Positions 46,232 to 54,782 of a stretch of DNA of 64,000 nucleotides are shown here, in pieces. A program made the translations under genes and the position numbers. The DNA lies in the NCBI GenBank assembly GCA_024500155.1, contig CM044874.1:7703001-7767000 (forward strand). The letters run 5' to 3'. The notes under the pieces were generated by a model that made no database searches, had not been told where the DNA came from, and worked only from the letters and a program-made list of their open reading frames with translations. Source of the DNA: Chenopodium formosanum. Its lineage: Eukaryota > Streptophyta > Magnoliopsida > Caryophyllales > Amaranthaceae. The number at the start of each line of letters is the position of its first letter. The first letter of the stretch is position 1.

Positions 46232-46386
46232 GTGCCGTGACACGGCACTGTTCACCGTGTCACGGCAAAGGTTCCCGTGACACGGTGGAATTTCCCGTGT
46301 CACGGGAAGCGTATTATTCAGCGGTTTGTTTTACGCGCGCGAAAAGATAAATTCTGGGCAGTTTCGAGCGCTTTGGCTATAAAATA
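46232..46386 (+). promoter_or_regulatory. Putative promoter of PMD gene 2
   Basis: CCGTGACACGG, CCGTGTCACGG, CCCGTGACACGG and CCCGTGTCACGGG lie within 80 bp (46232-46310), then TATAAAATA at 46378-46386. The gene's best start codon (46457) follows about 70 bp later. The arrangement copies that of the LTR: palindrome cluster, then TATA. No experimental support. Confidence 0.55.
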
Positions 46387-46456
46387 AGACCAGATTATTC
46401 ATGATATGCATAATTACGAAACACAAAATAATTTAGAATTTCATATTTCAATAATC

Positions 46457-48025
46457 ATGTCTCAGAATTTTGATAATACATTGCGCGACTGGTCTTATTC
46501 TTTGACCAATGCTGAAAAAAGAGAACTAGAATTATTTCATGTCAGGAGTTTGCTAGCCCTGCGACATGTAGCTATTGAACATGATTTTCTTAGAGCAGCA
46601 TTAGATTATTGGAGTCCAGAAACGCACTGTTTCAAATTTGATTATGATGAAATCTGTCCTCTGTCGGAGGAATTTGGTGCAATCTTTGGATTTCCTGCTA
46701 GGAATCTTATAGCCATGCCTACCTTACGTGAATATTATTACCAAGACTTTGAACGCCATCTGAATCTAACAGATCCAGATTTAAATAGAATTGTTTGTGG
46801 TAATGAAGTAGACTTAGAAAAACTTGCTAACTTATATTTTAATCGCCCTATCTCTGAGTCTTATCATGTATATCGTAGAAGGGCATATATTTTTTGCATG
46901 TTTAGCAAGCTACTATTTGCAAACGGTAGGGTAGGACATGCTTGTCTAGCGTCTGTACTTGAGCATGTAGAATCCGGAAGATCTCCTATGCCAACGTGCC
47001 TTGGAGAAATATTTCGTGGCCTTGACGAGGCAAAAGCTGACCGGAAAGCCATCAGGAAGGGCTCTCTGGTACTATTACAGGTAAAAATACGCTCCGAATA
47101 GCCCCCGTGACACAAAACAGGCACCGTGTCACGGTTGGGGTCTGTCGTGACACGGTTAAAACTGCCGTGTCACGGGAATCTGCAGTACCTTTTTTTTTTC
47201 GATTTTTGATTAATATTCTTTTTTTTTTTTTTTTTTTTTTTGCAGATTTGGTTGATGGAGCATTTGGAATTAATTGAAGCCCCCGACGATATTGAAAAAT
47301 ATGGCCCTAACGACTTAGTCCGTAGGAAGAAGAATTATTCTGCGAACATGTCGTATGAAGATTGGAAAAATTTCTTTGCAAAGAGGGAATTTTTCATTCG
47401 TTGGGTGGTGCCTTGGTGGAGGCTTACTAGGATGGTTGGCACGAATGAAACTCCATATTGCCGTGTTCCTAGTATCTCCAAACTGACCTTTTACTGTCCC
47501 TCTCGACTGATGCAGCAGTATGGACTTGAACAAGTAATTCCACGCTATAACGATAGTCCTCATGAAGTATCGTTGCATGAAAGTAACGTTCACAAGTACG
47601 AGGCTTATTGGATTGGAAGACCTTTGTGGACCGTTTCTGCAAGTGACCAAGCTCCTCCTCCCTTATCTAGTGCATATAAGGCATGGTTGAACCCTAGAAG
47701 TAGGAGGGAACGATTCGGATCACGCAAGTCTGATGTAAAGAGTCGTCTTGGAGATAAGAAAGCTCCTCTTAAAGATCGTCTAGGTCCGAGAACACAAGGA
47801 ATTGAGTTTAAGACTCCTAAGATGCCAAGAAAGAAGACCTATGTGAAAGGAAAGGGTAAAGAAAAGATGGTGTATAGGGAGAAACAACCGAAAAAGTTCA
47901 AAAAAGGCGAAAGGGGTGAAAGTTCGACTAGGGGTGTGACGGTTCGGGCTACAAAAGACACACTAATGGTGAAGGCCGACCTAATTGAGCAAGAGAAGGA
48001 TGTTCCTAAAGAGAAGAGAGATTAG
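46457..48025 (+). CDS. Plant mobile domain (PMD) gene 2, two exons, intact, antisense in Tat-2
   Basis: Exon 1 46457-47080, intron 47081-47245 (GT-AG, phase 0), exon 2 47246-48025: 467 codons without a stop. An earlier in-frame ATG (46406) lies only about 20 bp after the TATA box, so MSQNFDNT at 46457 is the better start. Motifs: FLRAALDYWSPETHCF, EEFGAIFGFPARN, GSLVLLQ joined to IWLMEHLELIEAP, then EFFIRWVVPWWRL. YWSPETHCF matches the RWRPETHTFHLP-like PMD signature, and the intron falls just before IW, as in PMD gene 1. The C-terminal third is Lys/Arg-rich (SRLGDKKAPLKDRLGPR, KKFKKGERGE), suggesting nucleic-acid binding or nuclear import. The intron carries more palindromes and a poly-T tract. 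A DUF7745-type relative is an alternative label. Function in the element is unknown. Confidence 0.75.
47100..47185 (+). promoter_or_regulatory. Palindrome cluster inside the PMD gene 2 intron
   Basis: CCCGTGACAC, CCGTGTCACGG, CGTGACACGG and CCGTGTCACGGG in 70 bp within the intron, the same motif as in the LTRs. Confidence 0.45.
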
Positions 48026-48269
48026 ATCAATAGTGCTTTTCATTTTATTATTTAATTTTTATTTAAAATAAGGCATTTGATGCCAATATTTGTAGTCGCA
48101 TTTATTTTAATAATAATAGCACATTTATTTCAGCCTTAAATTAAAAATTACAATGACTTTTTATTTATTTATCCGAGTCAAGGAGTCGAACGCAATGGAA
48201 GAACGAAAATAAAAACTCGAACAATAAATTCGCAACGAATGCGCCAATAAATAAAACAGGAAACTAAAA

Positions 48270-48560
48270 ATCTGTCGTGTCACGGTCAAAGGGTCCCGTG
48301 ACACGGTTAAAGTTCCCGCGTCACGGCAAAACTTTTTTTTTTTTTTTTTTTTTTTGACAGACAGGGGTGACGTGGCACAGAACAATTCTCCCGTCAAACA
48401 GGATAAATTCCCGTGTCATGGTTGTCACCCTGTCCTTTTTGCCGTTCAGGGGTTGCCGTGACACGGGAATTTCTCCCGTCAGATGGGAAGAAATCCCGTG
48501 TCGCGGCATTTTTACCCTTTTTTTTAAAAAAATTATTTTGCCGTGACGCAATGCTGAACC
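48270..48560. promoter_or_regulatory. Palindrome cluster between PMD gene 2 and integrase
   Basis: At least eight CCGTGWCACGG-type motifs and variants, with a poly-T run at 48330-48355. It lies between the convergent 3' ends of PMD gene 2 (plus) and integrase (minus). Confidence 0.45.
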
Positions 48561-48692
48561 GACGCGCATATTAGATCAATAGAGGGAGGATTTTTTTATT
48601 TTAAAGTGGTCGGGCCCCCTTGAGGGGTTGCCTACGTATCCTAAAAAGGAATCAGGCCAGACGTAGCTCTATTGGGTCATGAACCCATGCGA

Positions 48693-49682
48693 CTAGGCAT
48701 AGAATTTCTTGAGTTGATCCAAGTTGGTTAAATTATGGAAGCCGTTACCGTCCATGTCTACCAATTGTGCCGCTCCGCTAGACAGGATGGCTTTAACGAT
48801 GTGCGGGCCTGACCAATTCGGTCTGAATTTTCCTCTTGGATCTAACACATTTTTGTGAAGTGCCTTAAGCACTAGGTCACCCTCTTTGATGTTCCTGGTC
48901 TTGACTTTTTTATTAAAATGTCGTGCCATACGCTGTTGGTAGGTTTGGACATGATGCAAAGCTGCCAAGCGTTTTTCATCAAGCAAGACCAGTTCGTCGT
49001 ATCTTGCTCTAATCCAGTCGACTTCATCTAGTTGGATTTCCAATGCGATTTGGAGAGAAGGTATCTCGAGCTCGATTGGTTGTACAGCTTCGACGCCATA
49101 GACCAAAGAAAAGGGGGTAGCCCCTGTTGATGTACGAACAGAGGTTCGATAACCCCAAAGGGCGAAATGTAGCTTACTTGGCCAATCCTTATAATTTTTC
49201 GTAATCTTTTCGATGATGGTCTTCACATTTTTGTTGGCAGATTCGACTGCTCCGTTTGTTTGTGGTCCGTAAGGTGATGATCGATGATGTTTGATATGAT
49301 ATTTCTGCAACAATTCCGCGCATTCGGCTTGGAATTGTGTTCCATTGTCACTAATCATCTCATGTGGTACCCCATAGCGGCATATAATATTTTTCTCAAT
49401 GAATTGAGCGACATGTTTTGTCGTCAACTTGGCATATGAGGCTGCCTCGACCCATTTAGTGAAGTAGTCGATTGCTACGAGAATGAATTCATGCCCCCCT
49501 TGTCCTGGTGGTGTGATTTTTCCAATGATGTCAATGCCCCAAGTGGAGAAAGGCCATGGAGAAGTATACGTGTAGAGAAGCGAAGGTGGAACATGCTGTA
49601 AGTTTGCGTAGATTTGACACTTCATACATTTCTTGACGTACTCGTGACAATCTCGCTCCATAGTAGTCTAATAGTAACCTTG
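48693..49682 (-). pseudogene. Tat-2 integrase
   Basis: Reads QGYY, a stop, TTMERDCHEYVKKCMKCQ (the CC half of the HHCC zinc site), then the catalytic core. From the Met at 49661 the acidic triad is about Asp44 (GIDIIG), Asp105 (ISDNGTQF) and Glu140 (GAVESANK). The C-terminal domain (EGDLVLK, FRPNWSGPHIVKAI) follows, ending KFYA. It would insert element cDNA into the genome. No chromodomain is visible, as is usual for Tat. TGA and TAG codons at 49671-49685 separate it from the upstream pol part. Confidence 0.85.
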
Positions 49683-50207
49683 TCATTGAATCTTTTGGAC
49701 TAACATCTTTGCATTCATGTGAGTTCCACATACACCAGCATGAAGGTTTTCCATGGTTTTATGTGCTTCTTTCTTGGCTATACATAAGAGATTCCTTCCC
49801 GTTGCGGTTCTCTTATGGAGTTCTCCCCTGATGAGCACATACTGTGAGGCCAGGAGCCTCAAAGCACGGCGTGCCCTTTTGTCAGTATTAGGAGGATATT
49901 CTGCTCTTGTCACATAATTAAGGATATCTGTATACCATCGTTCTTCATCTTCTTCCTGTGATTCTTGTTCATCATCGAGTGCATGAACATAAGCTGGTTC
50001 ATATCTCCTCTCTATGGTCAGTGGCATTCTGATCGTGTCAGCTGGAATTCGCACCATTGATGCTAACTTAGCTAGTGCGTTGGCGAACTGGTTTTCTTCT
50101 CTTAGCAAATACGTATATTCCACTTCATCTAGTTGCTCTGTGAGAGTTTCCAGATGAGCTTGATACGTAGCGAGACTTTCACTCCTCACTTTCCATCTCT
50201 TAGCGAT
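49683..50207 (-). pseudogene. Tat-2 RNase H C-terminal part and integrase HHCC start
   Basis: Continues the upstream frame after one TAA (50205-50207). VRSESLATYQAHL and EENQFANALAKLASM finish the archaeal-type RNase H. IRGELHKRT, then HAGVCGTHMNAKML supply the His pair of the integrase zinc site. It ends at a TGA before QGYY. Confidence 0.75.
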
Positions 50208-52562
50208 TTAGTTAATGCTTAGTGAAGAGTCACCGTAGATTCTGAGTTTCTTAATTCCCAAGGCGACAGCTGTTTCTAATCTCAAAATGCATGCTTCATA
50301 TTCTGCGGCATTGTTGGTGACATCAAAGTCGAGCTTCATGGAAAATGGGATGTGTTCTTCATTGGGCGATACGAGCAAGACTCCCACACCACATCCTTTT
50401 TGGTTTGAAGCTCCATCGAAATAGAGCGTCCAACTATCATCTTCGGTCATGAGTAAATTTTCTGTTTCTGTATTTTCAATAACTGCTGTTTTATTTTCGT
50501 GTTCTTCCATTGCTTTTATTATTTCTTTGTCATTTTTATCATTAGCAAAGCAATATTGATCAGGGCTAGGGGAATGGCACGCATCGTAAGCAAAGGTACT
50601 CATTTTATTGAATTCACTGGCTAATACATCAAGAGAGGCAAGGTCAGCAGTGACCTCACCAGAATTATTAGGACTACAAGGATAGGACTCAACAAGAGAC
50701 TCAGGGTTTAACTCTATAGCAGAAAGAGGGTCAGCCTCAGACTCTAAGGGCTCATCTACAGACTTAGACTCACACTTGGACTCGGACCCAGACGATTCCG
50801 ACTCATCAAACATAGGACCCTCGCCAGCGGTTATTTCCAACTTCTCTCCACTCGGCGTAGTGATCCTCAATGTCTTGCGCCATCCCCTTGAAATGTTGTC
50901 AGCTTGGACGATTAACTCGGAGGGGTCGAAATCCTTGTTCGCTATGACGGCTTGAACGAACTCGGAGTTATCATTGCAGACCGGCTTGGATTCATTCTTC
51001 TCCATTCCAAAAATAAGGTTGATTCCCAGATCATCAGAGTTCAGGCTAGCTGACTTCTCGACTGTGGAGAGCTCTTCATCGATGAAGTCACAATCGAGGA
51101 ACACCTCGAATCCCGGTTCACGGATCCCATCATAGACAAATGGTTCGGGGAATTCATAGCATGGGAAGTCTTCCCCTTCTTTGATGTACTGGCCGTTGAG
51201 AGTGAACGGATATAGATCTATGGCCATTTCCGTTTTCGTGATTCGAGCGTTATTTGCCTTCATTTTCAACGCAGCTTGTTTCAGATCTTCCTTTGTCGGC
51301 TCGAATCCTAAGCCGAAAGTATCCTTCTTGAGCGCACCAGGATGGCCCCAAGATTTAGCCATTTTCTTCTTGAGCCCAAGGGTCATTCCAGGAAAGTGAC
51401 CTTGCTTCTTCAAAATGGCGTTGATATTGGTGTTTGAATAAGGATCGAATTTGAGATGACACTTTTCCTCTTCTTCGATCGCAAGAACATCATCTAGTGA
51501 AAACCCCCAAAGATCTTCATCTTCCTCGTCGTGTTCAACATGGACGATGGGAGTATCAATAACTTGAATGCGCATAGGAGAAGCATCGATGGTAATCGGA
51601 ACCCCTCCAACTATGGCTTTCACTTTCTGATGAAGCGACGACGAAATCGCCTTTAGCTCATGAAGCCAAGGGCGTCCTAACAACAGATTGAAAGAGGCCT
51701 TAATGTCCACCACCTGAAACTTGTTGCGACGTTCAATAGCCCCAGTAGTTATATTCAGTACGATAGTACCCACGGCTTGACGGCGAGTATTATCGTAAGC
51801 TCGAATCCCTTGAGTGGAGGGAGTCAACTCTTCGTTCTTTATACCCAACTTTCTTGCAGTACGGAGTGGGCACACATTGATTGCAGAGCCATTATCAACC
51901 AGGCTCATAGAAACATTCATCTGCCTACACATTACAGTGAGGTGTAAGGCCTTATTATATTGGTCCCCTTCCGGGGGTAGATCCTTATCAGAAAAGGAAA
52001 TCAGATTGCCAATACTCGGCAGCTCGGTAGTGAGAAAGTTGACCAATCCTTGAGGAGTCATGTCATCATCAACTCCTATCTTCACCAGAGCATTCATTAC
52101 AACCTTTCGATGCTCGTGGGAAGTGGCCAAAAGCTTCCATACATTCATCTCCACCTTGGTCTTTTGCAGCTGTTTGACCACATCGCTATTCACAGGGTCG
52201 ATGAGATCAACTATCGGATTTGATTGTGGTGGAGGTGGAGGTGGGTTAGGTTGTTGCAACCGTCCACTTCTGGTGAGAACCTTGACCTCAAGGTCCCCCC
52301 AAACATCTTCACTGGTGCCGAGAGATGAACAGGCTATGTCCTTGAGATAGACGTCTTCATCATCACTATCCCAGATCCCATTCACTTCTTCAGTGCTTGA
52401 GATAAATACAACTTCCAGCAGAGGTTCATTCACAGATTGAATGAATATCAACGGATCAAAGGAGACTTCATCTCCCATGATAGCCAGAGCATCAGAAAGA
52501 GGACCTGTTTGAATGTTAGGCTTCTTGCCCCCCTGGAGGGACAGGAAGTTGGTTAGCATCAA
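50208..52562 (-). CDS. Tat-2 protease fused directly to archaeal-type RNase H, RT absent
   Basis: 784 open codons. Residues ~205-300 are a retropepsin-like domain (active site LVDNGSAINVCP, Asp223; LLGRPWLH about 294-301). Residues ~385-425 hold a glycine motif, PGMTLGLKKK...DTFGLGFEP. Residues ~580-690 are acidic and Ser/Glu-rich. Residues ~707-784 are the start of an archaeal-type RNase H: WTLYFDGASNQKG (Asp716), NNAAEYEAC (Glu755), YGDSS (Asp778). Reverse transcriptase and the first RNase H should lie before residue 707 but are absent, while the frame stays open. The frame overlaps the Gag frame by 47 nt, offset by +1 at a run of six G (near 52530). Confidence 0.85.
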   Translation of the reverse strand: MMLTNFLSLQGGKKPNIQTGPLSDALAIMGDEVSFDPLIFIQSVNEPLLEVVFISSTEEVNGIWDSDDEDVYLKDIACSSLGTSEDVWGDLEVKVLTRSGRLQQPNPPPPPPQSNPIVDLIDPVNSDVVKQLQKTKVEMNVWKLLATSHEHRKVVMNALVKIGVDDDMTPQGLVNFLTTELPSIGNLISFSDKDLPPEGDQYNKALHLTVMCRQMNVSMSLVDNGSAINVCPLRTARKLGIKNEELTPSTQGIRAYDNTRRQAVGTIVLNITTGAIERRNKFQVVDIKASFNLLLGRPWLHELKAISSSLHQKVKAIVGGVPITIDASPMRIQVIDTPIVHVEHDEEDEDLWGFSLDDVLAIEEEEKCHLKFDPYSNTNINAILKKQGHFPGMTLGLKKKMAKSWGHPGALKKDTFGLGFEPTKEDLKQAALKMKANNARITKTEMAIDLYPFTLNGQYIKEGEDFPCYEFPEPFVYDGIREPGFEVFLDCDFIDEELSTVEKSASLNSDDLGINLIFGMEKNESKPVCNDNSEFVQAVIANKDFDPSELIVQADNISRGWRKTLRITTPSGEKLEITAGEGPMFDESESSGSESKCESKSVDEPLESEADPLSAIELNPESLVESYPCSPNNSGEVTADLASLDVLASEFNKMSTFAYDACHSPSPDQYCFANDKNDKEIIKAMEEHENKTAVIENTETENLLMTEDDSWTLYFDGASNQKGCGVGVLLVSPNEEHIPFSMKLDFDVTNNAAEYEACILRLETAVALGIKKLRIYGDSSLSIN

Positions 52563-53388
52563 TCAGGTCTTGGATTGCGTCTTTCAACCTCCAACACTTC
52601 TCAGTGTTATGACCCTTGCCTTGGTGATACTTGCAATAAGCGTTGGGGTCATAGTTAGCGGTCCTATTCTCAGGTCGAGGTTCTGGAAATGGTCCGATTG
52701 GCATAATCAGTCCCTGACCATGAAGACGGTCATACGGCAGAAACTTCAGGTGTTGCTTGTACTTATGAGTCAGGTTGGCAATAAACAAGAGAACCATTTC
52801 CTTCTCCTTGGGAGGATCCACCAAGAGCGCAGCTGTTTCTCTCCACCTGCTTAGGTAAGTGGTGAAGCCTTCATTCTCTTTCTGTTTGAGAATGGAGAGT
52901 TCACGTTCAGAAGTCTTGGCCTGGATGTTACACTTGTACCGATTCATAAAGCTTTCAGTAACATCCTCCCAGGTCGCGACATGCTTGGATTCCAGAGAAT
53001 AGAACCACTGTTGACAGGCATGTTCTAAGGAAAGAGGAAACACCGTAGGGAAGAGTGTCACATCTACTCCCTTAAGAGCCATAGTTGCAGAAAAAGCCTT
53101 CAAATGGAAAAGTGGATTATCAGTAGGCTTGAACTTGGGAATATCAGCAGTGGAAAACTTCTCAGGAAGCTTCTCTCTTATAGACGAGGAGGTGATAGGT
53201 TGTTCCACATAAGTGAACTCTTCAGAAATCTTGCTCATTTGTTCCTTGATCTTGTCCATCGCAGCAGTAGTGACACTGTTTTGCTTGTCTTGCTCTACAG
53301 TGCTGACTCTAGTAGTGAGTATCTGCATCATGTCAGACAATCTTTCGATTGTCCTGTTGAGGTTCTCGATGTCTTCCTTAGTGGCCAT
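52516..53388 (-). CDS. gag: Tat-2 Gag with single CHHC knuckle
   Basis: The start ATG at 53388 (MATKEDIENLNRTIERLSDMM) is chosen by alignment with Tat-1 Gag; the frame is open to 53544. A coiled-coil-like N-terminus precedes DIPKFKPTDNPLFHLKAF, ACQQWFYSL, RYKCNIQ and KQKENEGFTTYLSRWRET. After KYKQHLKF the text jumps directly to PYDRLHGQGLIMPIG, whereas Tat-1 has about 100 more residues there. This suggests an internal deletion that fused capsid to the zinc-knuckle module (CKYHQGKGHNTEKC, a CX2HX4HX4C knuckle). Confidence 0.85.
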   Translation of the reverse strand: MATKEDIENLNRTIERLSDMMQILTTRVSTVEQDKQNSVTTAAMDKIKEQMSKISEEFTYVEQPITSSSIREKLPEKFSTADIPKFKPTDNPLFHLKAFSATMALKGVDVTLFPTVFPLSLEHACQQWFYSLESKHVATWEDVTESFMNRYKCNIQAKTSERELSILKQKENEGFTTYLSRWRETAALLVDPPKEKEMVLLFIANLTHKYKQHLKFLPYDRLHGQGLIMPIGPFPEPRPENRTANYDPNAYCKYHQGKGHNTEKCWRLKDAIQDLIDANQLPVPPGGQEA

Positions 53389-53544
53389 TGGTTGAAAGTA
53401 GACTGGAGACGGATCTTGTGGAGATGACTGAGGTGGTTTCCTTGTACGCCTCTTTGGTATAAGAGGTTGTTGAGGTATGGACTCGAACCGTAACAATCTA
53501 CCCTTGCTTCTTGCCCAAGTGCTGTGACACCGAAACAAACACAC

Positions 53545-54761
53545 CTTTAATGACCAAACTTGACCTTAACCTATCCGGATTAAAAAAAAAGAAAAAAAAA
53601 ATTTTATTATTGAAGCTTTACTTATTAAAAAAAAAGAAAACATGGGAGGATACCATCCGACTTACTCCGAAAAAAAAACGACACAAAAAACAAAACTTCC
53701 CTAAAATACGGTCAAAAGTGGTGCATAACGAAAAAAAAAAAAGTGTGTGGACATAATATGTGAGTGATTAGGTGAGGTTATAGACGCGTGTTTTGACCGT
53801 ATAGCTAGACACGACTCAATACTGGACACAAAAATCGAGAAAAAAGACTGACGGGACACTTTCCTGGGCACCGTGTCACGGTGCAGACAGGCGTGACACG
53901 GTTCAGCCTACCGTTAGACGGTAGACTTTCCCGTGTCACGGCACTGGTCACCGTGACACGGCAGAAAATGCCGTGACACGGTGCGCAGTTCCAGGTCAGT
54001 TTTGTGATTTTTTTCAGATTTTAATCAATTTTAAGTCCGTACTAATTACTATGTGAGAATAAAAACCCTCGGTCATGGGTCAAAAAGAGGAAACACATGA
54101 GGGTTAGCACCAAACAAACACATAGCATTTAGGCACGATGATGTAAAAAAAGTTCGCAACCTAGAGTCGAGATCTATGTTCAACTATTGGTCAAGCTTTG
54201 GGTGTCAAAAGGGTACCATGGTTAAGAGTTTGGACGCGTTAGCAAGACAGCCTCCCTTGAGGGTGTATGCCAACGGGCGGCTCCGCGAGTTCGTGATGAA
54301 ATCAAACTCGACTCCATGGTTTGGGTGGATTTAATAACTCGGATGAACCCTTATTGCCATGAGCGTTTTTGGGTTGATAGAGCTTAAATCTCCCGGGGCT
54401 AAGACGCATGTAGAACACATACGTTTTTTCAGAAAAATCGAAGGAAGTCGATTGTGAGAAAAGAAAATAAGCCACCGGACTGATTTTAGGACTGCCGTGA
54501 CACGACAGACTCTGCCGTGACACGACAGACTCTGCCGTGACACGGCAGTCAGAAAATCTGACTGGTGCCCTGTTTGCTTTTGCGCGCAATCAAGTTATCC
54601 AATTTTTCCTACGGGACAGACCTGAATGCGACGTTAAAACGTCTATGCAGATGCAAAAATGCCAAATTAATCACAGGAATATTTTTCAAGAATCTTTCAA
54701 GTCTCATCCACTCATCTTAATTAAATACCGATCACTCAAATCGATAAATAATTAAGAATCC
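53545..54761 (-). other. Tat-2 untranslated leader with palindrome clusters
   Basis: About 1.2 kb without a gene. Clusters of CCGTGWCACGG at 53865-53995 and CGTGACACGRCAG at 54490-54555. Confidence 0.6.
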
Positions 54762-54779
54762 TCCCCAGTGGAGTCGCCA
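54762..54779 (-). other. Primer binding site of Tat-2
   Basis: On the minus strand TGGCGACTCCACTGGGGA starts 3 nt after the 5' LTR, identical to the Tat-1 primer site. Confidence 0.8.
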
Positions 54780-54782
54780 AAT

